Origin: Shewanella eurypsychrophilus
GTDB taxonomy: Bacteria > Pseudomonadota > Gammaproteobacteria > Enterobacterales > Shewanellaceae
Assembly: GCF_007004545.3 (NCBI RefSeq)
Contig: NZ_CP045503.2
Location: 3,070,501-3,134,500 of the forward strand
Length of the DNA stretch: 64,000 nt
Direction of reading: 5' to 3'
The position numbers and the translations under genes were made by a program. The notes under the pieces are model-generated. The model was given only the letters and a program-made list of their open reading frames with translations, made no database searches and was not told the DNA's origin. Below are positions 28,815 through 42,594 of the stretch, piece by piece (within the stretch, counting starts at the first letter, position 1; every line of letters begins with the position of its first letter).

Positions 28815-28956
28815 GTTGATTCCCTTCTGCTAAATCGGCATCCTTGCCGATAGTATTTATAACGATATCGTGAATAATACGCTGAGCCGCCTTATCCTTC
28901 TTGTTGGCATAGGCCACCAGCGCCCTGTATTCGTCAGGGGTAAAATTGATATTCAT
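28774..28956 (-). CDS. small element protein
   Basis: 60 residues from the ATG at 28956, which overlaps the stop codon of the gene upstream as ATGA. It begins MNINFTPDEYRALVAYANKK and ends in a Ser-rich tail. It overlaps the helicase start by 41 bp, suggesting coupled translation. Function unknown. Confidence 0.5.
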   Translation of the reverse strand: MNINFTPDEYRALVAYANKKDKAAQRIIHDIVINTIGKDADLAEGNQHGSRGTISSSSSR

Positions 28957-29030
28957 AACGGCCACCACAAGAGCACCGCAATCACACTCATAGCGCCGAA
29001 GTAGGCCACCCAGCCTGCTGTCTGTTTCAT
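28953..29030 (-). CDS. 25-residue membrane peptide
   Basis: A very short frame: MKQTAGWVAYFGAMSVIAVL, then LWWPL. Most of it is one membrane-spanning stretch. It begins with an ATGA overlap with the regulator gene upstream and ends with an ATGA overlap with the next gene. The tight coupling on both sides is the main evidence that it is real. Confidence 0.45.
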   Translation of the reverse strand: MKQTAGWVAYFGAMSVIAVLLWWPL

Positions 29031-29173
29031 CGCTTCACCACTCGATATACGGTGTTAACGTGTACTCCAAACTTATCGGCAATGCTGACTCTGGTGTAGC
29101 CATCGGCAACCATTGCTCGGATCTTCTCTTTCTCGGTAGTGGTAAAACTTCCACGTTTCTTGAGTCCCTTCAT
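29027..29173 (-). CDS. small helix-turn-helix protein
   Basis: 48 residues, almost entirely one helix-turn-helix: TTTEKEKIRAMVADGYTRVS, then IADKFGVHVNTVYRVVKR. It resembles the DNA-binding domain of Hin-type recombinases. The start has a strong AAGGAGAT Shine-Dalgarno and overlaps the upstream stop codon as ATGA. It is probably the element's regulator, and a candidate ligand for its palindromes. Confidence 0.65.
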   Translation of the reverse strand: MKGLKKRGSFTTTEKEKIRAMVADGYTRVSIADKFGVHVNTVYRVVKR

Positions 29174-29382
29174 GCTTCTATCTCCTTGTAAATCAGATCT
29201 CTTTTCTCATGTAACCTTTGAGCGTCAGCCATCAGCTCACGCCTAATACTCGGCTCCAAAAACCACTTATAGCGACCCATCACTTCGTAGTATTCCCAAG
29301 CCAATTCATTCAGCCTGTCGACCCCACACAGCAGATCACGGGCGCGATCTGCAAGCCTATCGTATGCTCTCACTTCATCCAT
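29170..29382 (-). CDS. small helical element protein
   Basis: 70 residues from the ATG at 29382, which is preceded by GGGAG; an ATG at 29406 would add 8. It is helical and rich in charged residues (DRLADRARDLLCGVDRLNEL). Function unknown. It is the first of the five-gene coupled set that ends with the helicase. Confidence 0.5.
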   Translation of the reverse strand: MDEVRAYDRLADRARDLLCGVDRLNELAWEYYEVMGRYKWFLEPSIRRELMADAQRLHEKRDLIYKEIEA

Positions 29383-29491
29383 CGGTTCTATCTCCCTGTT
29401 GTTCATATACTTATTTTAAGGTGATAGCGTTCACAGGGAGGTTAATTAGAGGTGGCTGGTGGGGTTTCCATATGGTAATCAACATGTTGGA

Positions 29492-31081
29492 CTATAAAAA
29501 TAACTCATTCATCTGACCGTTAACATATGGAGCGGTCGCTGTTGTATAAATAGTGTCATGCCCATCATCGTCAATTACTCTGCTACTCATTGCCTTATCG
29601 CTAAACTGCTGCTCAAGTAGTAATGCACCTTCAACACTACGGTACACAGCCACAACCTCTTCGCCCCATAGCCTTAATTCTATCGGTGCAATCATCTGCC
29701 TAAGTTGAGCATTAAAACGCTGTCTCTCGCCCACTGTATCGAGCTTGTCAAGCGTTAGCAGCCTGACAGCTTTATCCGCTACTGATGCGGTCTCAATCGC
29801 CTCTATGAGCTTCTGACGGCGATCTTCAAGTTCCTTTCTTTCAGAGTCGAGTGAGGTGAACCTTTCCTTAATACTTGGATTATCATCATGTTCAATGATG
29901 AGCATGAGCAGTCGGTCAGACTGTTGCTTTATTACTCCTAGTCTGTCATTAATTTCGGCCAATTCACCGGAGTGAGGGTCTTTCTTGTCTCGATTCATAA
30001 CTACTGTGAGGTGGCTCATCGCTATGAGAGCTTGAGGTTCAAAGCGGTCATATCTAATCATCGGCATGTCACAGCCTAGATCATCTTTTCTAGGACAAAC
30101 TAGATAGTTCCTTGGGGCATTTTTCTTGCCCTTATTGTGATATCTCATAGACTCACCACATTGGCAGCGAATACAGCTTGAGAATAAGTTATGGCACTGA
30201 CCGCGCCTTGTTGGCGTGCTGCTGTTTCTTCTGTTAGCAATACCGCGCTGTACTTCGGTAAAATCAGAAATACTAACAACTGCCGGATAGTAGTTAGCCA
30301 ATGGCTCACCGATAGGTACTCTGCCAGTCTCAACACGTTGGTGTGGTTGGTATTCTCCGATGGTTGCCCTATTTCTTAGAATGTCACCCACCCCCGCAGA
30401 TCTCCATTGAGTGCGTTTTCTAAAAGTCAAAACTCCATCGTCGTTTAGGATTCTTGCAATAGCGGCTAGACCATGGCCTGACTTACTTAGCTCGAACATA
30501 CGACGAACCACAGCTACCGCTTCATCCTTAGGTTCTAAGCGATCACCTTTCCAAACAAGCCACTGGGGACAGTAGGCGTTTTTGATGTGTTTACCTTCCG
30601 CAGCTTCTAGCCGATTCCGTTCCCAAGCAGCGCTAGCCCTCATGCTCTTGGCTTTACTTTCATCATTTGCACGCCCCATAACCATAAGGGATTGCATTAA
30701 GCTCATCGCCTCCCCGCCTTTACGGTAGACTTGATTATCAGCAAGGGTAACTATGATGACCCCGGCAGCAAGCAGCCTCAAAAACTGAAACATCGCTTGG
30801 TCAGGGTCTTGCCGACTTAATCTGTCGTGAGATTCGACCAGTAGATATGAGCCTCGGTCAACCTCTCCCTTCTCTGCCATTTCAATAAAGCGACCTAGCG
30901 CCCCGTCTTGATTTGCACCGCGAAAGGCGGAGACTCCTAAATCTCTCAGGCTGTCATCGAGATCCAGATTGTTAGCAGTAGCGTATGATTCGGCTAATTC
31001 AGTTTGACGCCTTAGGCTATCTCCTGACTCCTGTCGTGATGTACTAAAGCGCATATATGAGTATGCTTTGGCTTTGCTCAT
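29492..31081 (-). CDS. large serine integrase
   Basis: 529 residues from the ATG at 31081, which has GAGGT upstream; the open frame extends to 31225 but would run into the divergent gene. The catalytic domain opens with AYSYMRFSTSRQESGDS, with Ser 13 as the nucleophile, and continues with SHDRLSRQDPDQAMFQF. A recombinase domain (IARILNDDGVLTFRKRTQWR) and a zinc ribbon (CIRCQCGESMRYH, then CPRKDDLGC) follow, and a coiled coil closes the order. Such enzymes integrate and excise elements at short att sites. Its start lies 39 bp from the start of the divergent ArsC-like gene, so attR is expected there. Confidence 0.9.
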   Translation of the reverse strand: MSKAKAYSYMRFSTSRQESGDSLRRQTELAESYATANNLDLDDSLRDLGVSAFRGANQDGALGRFIEMAEKGEVDRGSYLLVESHDRLSRQDPDQAMFQFLRLLAAGVIIVTLADNQVYRKGGEAMSLMQSLMVMGRANDESKAKSMRASAAWERNRLEAAEGKHIKNAYCPQWLVWKGDRLEPKDEAVAVVRRMFELSKSGHGLAAIARILNDDGVLTFRKRTQWRSAGVGDILRNRATIGEYQPHQRVETGRVPIGEPLANYYPAVVSISDFTEVQRGIANRRNSSTPTRRGQCHNLFSSCIRCQCGESMRYHNKGKKNAPRNYLVCPRKDDLGCDMPMIRYDRFEPQALIAMSHLTVVMNRDKKDPHSGELAEINDRLGVIKQQSDRLLMLIIEHDDNPSIKERFTSLDSERKELEDRRQKLIEAIETASVADKAVRLLTLDKLDTVGERQRFNAQLRQMIAPIELRLWGEEVVAVYRSVEGALLLEQQFSDKAMSSRVIDDDGHDTIYTTATAPYVNGQMNELFL

Positions 31082-31120
31082 TGTTATAGTTACCTCATGA
31101 TTTAATAGATAAGAGTTCCG

Positions 31121-33284
<2,164 letters not shown>

Positions 33285-33369
33285 GTGAGCATCTCCTTTC
33301 ACTCAGGCGCTAGTACTCATCAGTATAATATTTTTAAAACAATATATTCAGTACATTACAGTAGGCAAC

Positions 33370-34203
33370 ATGAATTTTTCATCTTCGAAAAAGCACATAA
33401 AGATTGATAATCGACGTTTAAGTTATATCGATATTGGCACCGGCCCAGTACTCTTATTTGGCCATAGCTATCTTTGGGACTCACAGATGTGGGCACCTCA
33501 AATTGAATGCCTCTCTCAGCATTACCGCTGTATTGTTCCCGAGTTATGGGGCCATGGTGAAACAGATGCATTACCAGAGTCAACTCACTCTCTTAGACAT
33601 ATCAGCGCGCAAATGCTTGAGCTAATGGATGCATTATCTGTTGACTGCTTTAGCATCATCGGCTTGTCCGTTGGGGCCATGTGGGGAGCTGAATTGGCAC
33701 TTCTAGCACCGACTCGAGTCAAGACCTTAGTCATGATGAATTCATTTATCGGTTATGAGCCTGAAGTGGCACGAGCTAAGTATTACACGATGCTTGATGT
33801 TATTAACAGCCAGCAAGCTGTCCCAGCTGAGCTGATCGAACAGATCGCACCGCTGTACTTTTGCAAAGATGCTAAAAATAAACACCCCGAACTATATGCA
33901 AACTTTGTTAAGTCACTGCAAAATCTTGATGCTGATCGAATAGAGAGTATTTTCAGGTTAGGGAAAATTATTTTTGGCCGCAGAGATACCATGGATGACA
34001 TAGAAAATCTTACCTTGCCGTGCCTTATTATGACTGGGGTTGAAGACACAGTCAGACCCGTACTCGAAAGCTATTTAATGCATGATGCCATCGACGGCAG
34101 TGAATTTATCAATATTCCTAATGCGGGTCATATTTCATCTTTAGAAGAGCCTGAATTTGTCAATAATCAGCTGATGAACTTTCTTGGTAAACACCTCAAA
34201 TAA
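33370..34203 (+). CDS. alpha/beta hydrolase
   Basis: 277 residues of the alpha/beta-hydrolase fold. The nucleophile elbow is GLSVGAMWG (GxSxG). The oxyanion strand (LLFGHSYLWDSQMWAPQ), an acidic residue in MTGVEDTVRP and the final His (NAGHISSLEEPE) complete the triad. Substrate unknown. It has its own promoter region and a terminator. Confidence 0.85.
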   Translation: MNFSSSKKHIKIDNRRLSYIDIGTGPVLLFGHSYLWDSQMWAPQIECLSQHYRCIVPELWGHGETDALPESTHSLRHISAQMLELMDALSVDCFSIIGLSVGAMWGAELALLAPTRVKTLVMMNSFIGYEPEVARAKYYTMLDVINSQQAVPAELIEQIAPLYFCKDAKNKHPELYANFVKSLQNLDADRIESIFRLGKIIFGRRDTMDDIENLTLPCLIMTGVEDTVRPVLESYLMHDAIDGSEFINIPNAGHISSLEEPEFVNNQLMNFLGKHLK

Positions 34204-34226
34204 GCAAAGCTATACTGTTAGCCGGA

Positions 34227-34252
34227 CCAGAACACCCTGTGTTCTGGTTTTG
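34227..34252 (+). terminator. terminator of the hydrolase gene
   Basis: Stem CCAGAACA-CCCTG-TGTTCTGG followed by TTTTG, about 25 bp after the stop codon. Confidence 0.8.
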
Positions 34253-34476
34253 TTTATTATCAAACTTAAGCCTTTCTTTCAAAAAACGGCCATGCCAAAC
34301 ACCCTTACAGCTATAAAATATCACTATTAACGCAGGCGAAAACATACCCGTTAATTATTAATTAATATTAATTGGTTATCTTACTGAATAGACCAGCACG
34401 GCTTAGAATCAATGCTAGAATACTGATTCGACTTGACTGACAAGTCTCACTTCTTAACTGTATACTTTTGAGAACA

Positions 34477-35088
34477 ATGAAAATACTAAAACCACTTTTT
34501 GATAATAATCGCCGTTGGGCTGAACGTATCGTACAAGAGAAACCTGACTTTTTTGAACAGCTCGCAACCCAACAAAATCCTGAATACCTGTGGATTGGCT
34601 GCTCTGATAGCCGCGTACCTTCCAATCAGATTATCGACTTGATGCCAGGTGAAGTTTTCGTTCACCGTAACATCGCCAATATGGTGATCCATACCGATTT
34701 AAACTGTTTATCTGTGCTTCAGTATGCCGTTGAAGTATTAAAAGTAAAACACATCATGGTCGTTGGTCACTACGGCTGTGGTGGCGTCAAAGCGTCAATG
34801 GGTACAGAGCGATTGGGCCTGATTGACAATTGGTTAGGTCATATTAGAGATATTCATCGACTTCACAGTGAAGAACTGAACAAACTCGAAGGTGATGAAA
34901 AATTTGACCGCCTTTGCGAACTTAATGTTATCGAACAGGTAGGTAATGTCAGTAGCACCAACATAGTCCAAGATGCTTGGGAACGTGGTCAAAATGTTTC
35001 GGTACATGGTTGGATTTATGGCATAGACAATGGTCTGTTATCTGATTTAGACGTTACTGTCGATAACGAACAATTTAGGCCAAAGTAA
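34477..35088 (+). CDS. can: beta-class carbonic anhydrase
   Basis: 203 residues from the ATG at 34477. The opening MKILKPLFDNNRRWAE is that of the Can subgroup. It interconverts CO2 and bicarbonate with a zinc ion held by the Cys and Asp of GCSDSRVPSNQ and the His and Cys of VGHYGCGGVKA. It is monocistronic; a hairpin at 35105-35134 (AGCCCTAAA/TTTAGGGCT) follows it. Confidence 0.92.
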   Translation: MKILKPLFDNNRRWAERIVQEKPDFFEQLATQQNPEYLWIGCSDSRVPSNQIIDLMPGEVFVHRNIANMVIHTDLNCLSVLQYAVEVLKVKHIMVVGHYGCGGVKASMGTERLGLIDNWLGHIRDIHRLHSEELNKLEGDEKFDRLCELNVIEQVGNVSSTNIVQDAWERGQNVSVHGWIYGIDNGLLSDLDVTVDNEQFRPK

Positions 35089-35230
35089 ATAGCCAGACCC
35101 GTTCAGCCCTAAACGTTATAGAATTTTTAGGGCTAGATGTGCACACTTTATACGTTCACAGCATAATTTAAGGTTTTTAGTTAAATATTCCTTAATAAAC
35201 ATCGCAGTTTCTCTTCCAACCCAGTTATAA

Positions 35231-36475
<1,245 letters not shown>

Positions 36476-36496
36476 TCGCTTGAATCACATATTTCT

Positions 36497-37631
<1,135 letters not shown>

Positions 37632-37661
37632 TCTAGGCTTCATTGTCCTTAAACATTCATT

Positions 37662-37686
37662 AGGGCTCTTTAGAGCCCTTTTATAT
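37662..37686 (+). terminator. terminator after kdnB
   Basis: Stem AGGGCTC-TTTA-GAGCCCT, with TTTTAT after it, 30 bp beyond the kdnB stop codon. Confidence 0.7.
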
Positions 37687-37710
37687 TGATATTAGTAATA
37701 GGTATAATTC

Positions 37711-38448
37711 ATGAACGTTACCCTGTTAATCCCTGCACGCTATGGATCCAGCCGTTTTCCCGGTAAACCTTTAGCTCCGATTAACGGCAAGCCTATGATC
37801 CAGCATGTGTACGAACGTGCGGCTCTAGCAAAAGGCTTAACCGCTATCTATGTGGCCACCGATGATGTCCGTATTAAGGACGCCGTTGAAGCCTTTGGTG
37901 GTCAAGTGGTAATGACCAGTGCTGACGCCGCCTCTGGTACTGACAGAATTGAAGATGCAATCACGCAGCTTGGGCTAAAAGATAACGATTTAGTGGTTAA
38001 CCTTCAGGGCGACCAGCCATTAATTGACCCGATCTCAATTGAGCAAATCATCAGTTTGTTTGAACGTCACCCTGGTGAGTTTGGCATGGCAACATTAGGC
38101 TTCGAGATCACTGAGCAGTGTGAGCTTGATGATCCTAAACATGTCAAAATGGTATTCGATAACGATCATAATGCACTGTATTTTTCCCGTGCACGTATCC
38201 CATTTGGCCGTGATACCAATGATTACCCGGTATATAAACACTTAGGTGTCTACGCCTATACCAGAAGCTTCGTATCAACGTTTGCTAAACTGCCTCTAGG
38301 GCGCTTAGAAGATTTAGAAAAACTAGAGCAATTAAGAGCCTTGGAACACGGTTATAAGATCAAGGTTGCTATTAGTGCTTTTGATTCTCCAGAGGTCGAC
38401 ACACCGGAAGATATTCGAATTTGTGAATCAAGATTAGCTGTCGATTAG
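37711..38448 (+). CDS. kdsB: CMP-8-amino-Kdo synthetase (KdsB)
   Basis: 245 residues of the cytidylyltransferase family. It activates Kdo or 8-amino-Kdo as the CMP sugar for transfer to lipid A. Signatures include [29 protein letters not shown] and [11 protein letters not shown]. Next to kdnA and kdnB, its substrate is probably 8-amino-Kdo, as shown for the Shewanella enzyme. Confidence 0.93.
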   Translation: MNVTLLIPARYGSSRFPGKPLAPINGKPMIQHVYERAALAKGLTAIYVATDDVRIKDAVEAFGGQVVMTSADAASGTDRIEDAITQLGLKDNDLVVNLQGDQPLIDPISIEQIISLFERHPGEFGMATLGFEITEQCELDDPKHVKMVFDNDHNALYFSRARIPFGRDTNDYPVYKHLGVYAYTRSFVSTFAKLPLGRLEDLEKLEQLRALEHGYKIKVAISAFDSPEVDTPEDIRICESRLAVD

Positions 38449-38498
38449 GCTTATTAAGAGTCCATTCAATGGGCTGTTTTAATGGTATTAGGAGAAGT

Positions 38499-38747
38499 AT
38501 GTCGGATCTTGAAGCTTGGCTCATCATTATTCTCGTTATTGGTGTGATCGCCAGTAACCTTGCTGTTCTCAAATACAGTGCAAAGTATAAAATGCCACAA
38601 TTTGGCAAAGAGAATAAACCGAAACGATCGAAGCCAGCGCCCTCTACTGACGATAAAGACTCTAGATCAGACAAAGGGTCTAGCAAGCAAGCGGATAATA
38701 GCGTTGACAAAACTCCGACTCAAGGTGATGGCGAGAAAAAGCCTTAA
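38499..38747 (+). CDS. DUF2897 small membrane protein
   Basis: 82 residues from the ATG at 38499, which has an AGGAG Shine-Dalgarno; a longer start at 38469 lacks one. One N-terminal membrane helix (AWLIIILVIGVIASNLAVL) is followed by a polar, basic then Ser/Asp-rich tail that should be disordered. The pattern fits DUF2897. Role unknown. It may be cotranscribed with kdsB. Confidence 0.75.
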   Translation: MSDLEAWLIIILVIGVIASNLAVLKYSAKYKMPQFGKENKPKRSKPAPSTDDKDSRSDKGSSKQADNSVDKTPTQGDGEKKP

Positions 38748-38845
38748 GTGTTAACAAGCAGATAAAGCTAAGCTTAAGTTCAAGACAGAACTAGCTCTAA
38801 TACCAATCGCTATAAGACAAATTTACCTTCTCTTTGCTAAAAGAA

Positions 38846-38878
38846 AACCGGCCTGATCGCTCTGGCCGGTTTTTTATT
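38846..38878 (+). terminator. terminator at the end of the kdn/kds unit
   Basis: Stem AACCGGCC/GGCCGGTT with a T-run, 100 bp after the DUF2897 gene. Confidence 0.85.
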
Positions 38879-38890
38879 GTCTATCTATTT

Positions 38891-38905
38891 ATACCAATTG
38901 GTATA
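38891..38905. repeat. dispersed palindrome ATACCAATTGGTATA
   Basis: Palindromic copy of the TACCAATYGGTA repeat, in the spacer before the metalloprotease gene. A weaker copy (ATACCAATCGCTATAAG) lies near 38800. Confidence 0.55.
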
Positions 38906-38919
38906 AAACGATGAAGATG

Positions 38920-41900
38920 CTACTGCATATCGACGCGTAATGTCACACCACTGTGGTTTCCCCCCACCATGATATAATGCCAACCTGTTGCCAAGCCATT
39001 TACCGTAATAGTCTCAGTGTTTCCCGATGTATTAGATACCTGAGTATATGACGAGCTTGATGGCCAGCCAGAATGACTGTAGTAAAGCGCAACATCACCG
39101 CTGCCGTGCTGAGTGCGAATACTGGTTTGCGTCAAGCCATCAGCATAGAAGTAAAAATACTTGTCGCTGCCTGCTGTTACACAAACAGCAGTAGTACTCT
39201 GAACGGCAATATAGTCCTCTTCGGCTTGAGTCAAACAGGCATTCACTAAACCATTAACAGGCACACTAGACACTGCAACCGCAGCAACGCTAGAACTTGT
39301 TGCACCTAAGTTATCTGTCACAGTCAATGTGACGATAAAATCACCGGCTGATTCATAGGTATGGCTTGGATTTGCCTGGCTACTGCTAGTGCCATCACCA
39401 AAGTCCCAGCTATAACTCACAATCGAACCGTCACTGTCAGTTGAGCCTTGACTGCTAAAGCTTATCGCCGAGCCCACTTCTCCTGAGTAGGGACCATTAG
39501 CTTGAGCGACTGGCGCAACATTTTGTGAAGCCGTTACACTTGCCGTTGTCGTGCTGGTATGTGTCAAACCACCATCATCAGTCACAGTTAACATTACTGT
39601 ATAATTACGCGCAACTGAATAAGCATGACTTGGATTAGCAAGTGTACTAACGCTTCCATCACCAAAGTTCCACTCATAACTGGCGATGCTACCATCGGAG
39701 TCGCTTGAGCCTTGACTAGAAAAGTTAATGCTTTGTCCTACGCTGCCAACATAAGCACCGTTTGCATTGGCTGTCGGCGCAACATTCTCTGCACCGGCAT
39801 CAAATGTCGCCAGCAAGGTCACATCGGCAAAAGTATTATAGGCTTTTAGGCTGACATACCACATGCCTTCTGTCGGCGCTGCTTGGGTACAGGTTTCACT
39901 GTTCCCGCCAACGTAGGGGCGACATACGTAACTACTGTCTGTAGGCTCTGCACCCAACTGAGTATAGAGATCCGCATCACCTGTACCGCCACTCACTTTA
40001 ATGACTAGATTAGTCACACCTGCTGGAATATTGATAAAGAATTTTGCTAAATCGCCTGTATTGGCTGATAGACCAGTTTTAGCTACACCATTTTTCAGCT
40101 CCTGAAGACCTGAATTGGTGATCACAGCACTGGTATTTGATGTCCCAATCCCCCCTAAATCATCAGTCACAGTCAGAGTCACATTAAAGGTATCTGCAGT
40201 GGCATAGGTATGAACAGGATTTGCATCGCTACTGAATGTTCCATCACCCAAATCCCAGCTGTAACTAACAATTGTGCCATCGACATCGGCAGAGCCATTG
40301 CTTGTGAAACTGATTGGTGAGCCTAATGTGGCCGAATATGGACCATTAATAGACGCCGTCGGCAGCTGATTATTACTCACAGGACGATCGTATACCGCTT
40401 TTAAACTGACATCACTGTAATCCAGAAATGCATCAATCATGATATTGTAGGTACCGCCAAGATCTGCACCGGTGAACTCACAAACCTCACGCAATCCTGG
40501 CGCCGCAAATGGCTTACAATCTGCAACAGATGTTGTGGGGATAATATCGCGGCTGACATAGAGATCAGGATCAGGCCCGCCTTGTAACGTACTGCCATAA
40601 CCACCTGGGATCTCAACCAAGACCCTTGTCGCATCATTAGGCACAGTAAAACTATAATGCTTTGCTGCTGAGCCTTTAACCGCTGTTAAGCCGCTCTCAT
40701 CTATTGCTGTTACTCGCTCACAACCATTACATAAGGTTGGATCGTCCATCGCAACAACGATCAGCCTCGCATTGGTATAATCAGAAAAAGCATCAATAGT
40801 AATATGGTAAGTACCCGTCGTTTTAGGGCCTACTAGGCCGATAAACTCAGGGGTTCCAGCCGAACTGAAAGAGTGAAGATCATAGGTCCATGTAGTCCCA
40901 TCATATGAAGGTGCTTGCCCATGCCTAAGGTACAGATCCGGATCTTCTGAAAATCCATCTAAATAGACGGCCATGACCTCAGTGCCCACGGGCAGGTCGA
41001 TAGTGTAGGTATTTATCTCACCTTTCAATGCCGACAGACCAGGAAGCTCCATCAACACAGTGCCTTCTGGTGGCGCATCCACACCAGAGCCGTCCCAGTT
41101 ATGAGGAAAGCTTGAGGTATATGCACTCAACCCTACAGAGATCAAGTTATCATCAGTCCAAAGCGTACTACGTGCAGGATGATTCAGCGCGCCATACATA
41201 CGTTGCGCTTGCTGCTGAGTAAACATGGCGTAATTATCTGTGTAGTGCATGAAGTTTTCAGTATTGGTCGCTTGACCCAGACAGTTCTCGGCATTGCTTG
41301 CCATAGAATTACTGCTCATCTGCGGCGTGTCACAGACCCTATCACCGGTATGAGAACAGAAAATCTCATTATCTGTATTACACTGAGCACCATCAAATAC
41401 ATGTGGTAAGTTTAACCAATGGCCAAACTCATGGGTCAAAATAGAACGGAAATTTTCATCAGTATTAGTACCAAGATAAGCCCCGTTATAAACAACTCGA
41501 GCGAGTCCAGTATCTGACATAGACGTCGTCGGATACCAGGCAACACCTGAATTATTTGTAGCGCCGTCACCATCTAGATCATTCATAATATAGATGTTCA
41601 TATAACGGTAATTATCCCAGGCATCACCTGAGATTTCAGCATCTTTTGCAGCGCGAGCCGCATCATTGGGTGCGTCGTAATTACCATAGCCCGTCGCCTC
41701 CCCATGCCTAACGATACCGTTAGTAGGGTTTCCCCATGGGTCGACTTTAGCGAGCACAAATTCGACATTCATGTTCTCACGTATAGCTTGAAACTGCGCT
41801 GCTATCGGCCCATCTAAGGTATTGAGTCCTTGAAAGTCCTCGTTACTTCTTTTAAGAGCATTAGCAATCAGAGAGTCCGGAACACAGGAACCACCGGTCT

Positions 41901-42279
41901 CACAGTTGTGTATTGCGCCATAGATATGAAACACCACAGGAATGATATATTCACCTTCATCTACAGTGCCAATTGCTTGGACATCAATAGAGAAGCTAGT
42001 CGGACTCGTTAACTGCATTTTTGAGTTATACGTTCCTTTAGGCTCTGTGGCACCAAAGAACAGGCCTTCATTTGGACTAGGAACCCAAGTTTGACCATTT
42101 TGGTCAGTACCACAAACCTGACCTCCAGCTTTGAAGTGACTCGACATGGTATTGTTTTGTTGACTACTGGCTTGATTGATCTTATTGACTGACTGCCCAG
42201 CCCAAGCGTGCCCAACAGGCAAACTTGCGCAGAGGGTCAGTGCAGTTAAGATCGCACCGCCTTTAATATTTTTTATCAT
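38920..42279 (-). CDS. secreted M43-type zinc metalloprotease with PKD domains
   Basis: About 1,119 residues from the ATG at 42279; in-frame starts up to 42336 lack a good signal peptide. Order: signal peptide (AILTALTLCASLPVGHAWA), a metallopeptidase domain with THEFGHWLNLPHVF (HExxHxxxxxH zinc site) and a pappalysin-type Met-turn region, two bacterial pre-peptidase-like domains, then three PKD domains, each with a WxFGDG-type core (SYSWDLGDG, SYEWNFGDG, SYSWDFGDG). A further C-terminal domain with a HYIMVGG motif ends it. It is probably exported to digest environmental protein. Confidence 0.85.
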   Translation of the reverse strand: MIKNIKGGAILTALTLCASLPVGHAWAGQSVNKINQASSQQNNTMSSHFKAGGQVCGTDQNGQTWVPSPNEGLFFGATEPKGTYNSKMQLTSPTSFSIDVQAIGTVDEGEYIIPVVFHIYGAIHNCETGGSCVPDSLIANALKRSNEDFQGLNTLDGPIAAQFQAIRENMNVEFVLAKVDPWGNPTNGIVRHGEATGYGNYDAPNDAARAAKDAEISGDAWDNYRYMNIYIMNDLDGDGATNNSGVAWYPTTSMSDTGLARVVYNGAYLGTNTDENFRSILTHEFGHWLNLPHVFDGAQCNTDNEIFCSHTGDRVCDTPQMSSNSMASNAENCLGQATNTENFMHYTDNYAMFTQQQAQRMYGALNHPARSTLWTDDNLISVGLSAYTSSFPHNWDGSGVDAPPEGTVLMELPGLSALKGEINTYTIDLPVGTEVMAVYLDGFSEDPDLYLRHGQAPSYDGTTWTYDLHSFSSAGTPEFIGLVGPKTTGTYHITIDAFSDYTNARLIVVAMDDPTLCNGCERVTAIDESGLTAVKGSAAKHYSFTVPNDATRVLVEIPGGYGSTLQGGPDPDLYVSRDIIPTTSVADCKPFAAPGLREVCEFTGADLGGTYNIMIDAFLDYSDVSLKAVYDRPVSNNQLPTASINGPYSATLGSPISFTSNGSADVDGTIVSYSWDLGDGTFSSDANPVHTYATADTFNVTLTVTDDLGGIGTSNTSAVITNSGLQELKNGVAKTGLSANTGDLAKFFINIPAGVTNLVIKVSGGTGDADLYTQLGAEPTDSSYVCRPYVGGNSETCTQAAPTEGMWYVSLKAYNTFADVTLLATFDAGAENVAPTANANGAYVGSVGQSINFSSQGSSDSDGSIASYEWNFGDGSVSTLANPSHAYSVARNYTVMLTVTDDGGLTHTSTTTASVTASQNVAPVAQANGPYSGEVGSAISFSSQGSTDSDGSIVSYSWDFGDGTSSSQANPSHTYESAGDFIVTLTVTDNLGATSSSVAAVAVSSVPVNGLVNACLTQAEEDYIAVQSTTAVCVTAGSDKYFYFYADGLTQTSIRTQHGSGDVALYYSHSGWPSSSSYTQVSNTSGNTETITVNGLATGWHYIMVGGNHSGVTLRVDMQ

Positions 42280-42547
42280 TGTTTTGTTCTCAAGTATCAG
42301 GGTAAGTATGCGTGCAGGAAAAAACCGGCACATCACTCTTTGATCGGTGATATATGATGTTCATATTCACCGTTATTTTTATCATCTTGATATTCTGTAG
42401 ACGTATAAGAGGCTAAAAACTAGAACTATCTAAGCCGTTTTAGCTAACAGCATTCAAATACGCAACAATGACAAACCTAGCACACTAGGGATAATTTATA
42501 CAATATACCAACAAACTAGTAACACATTTCTATTTTGAACAGTCACA

Positions 42548-42580
42548 AAAAAGGCCAATCAGTTACCTGATTGGCCTTTT
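42548..42580. terminator. bidirectional-looking terminator upstream of the protease gene
   Basis: Stem AAAGGCCAATCAG/CTGATTGGCCTTT flanked by A- and T-runs. It sits in the 636-bp gap between the RND permease and the protease gene, next to a MITE-like repeat. Confidence 0.65.
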
Positions 42581-42594
42581 TCACATCGAAGAGT

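Larger units (their letters stand above)
24018..31120. mobile_element. integrative replicon with serine integrase (boundaries approximate)
   Basis: A block of minus-strand genes between the pts region and the ArsC-like gene: resolvase, basic protein, primase, helicase, four small overlapping genes and a large serine integrase at the right end. The iteron cluster and the two replication enzymes imply that the excised form can replicate. There is no capsid, terminase, portal, relaxase or secretion gene, so it is either a satellite or an integrating plasmid-like element. The right end should lie in the 39 bp between the integrase start and the ArsC-like start. The left end is uncertain. Confidence 0.65.

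Noticed and set aside
24018..31120. A complete prophage
   Set aside because: No capsid, portal, terminase, tail or lysis gene can be recognised.
31082..31120. A tRNA gene as the element's attachment site
   Set aside because: No cloverleaf or tRNA 3' end is seen; the gap is too short to hold one.
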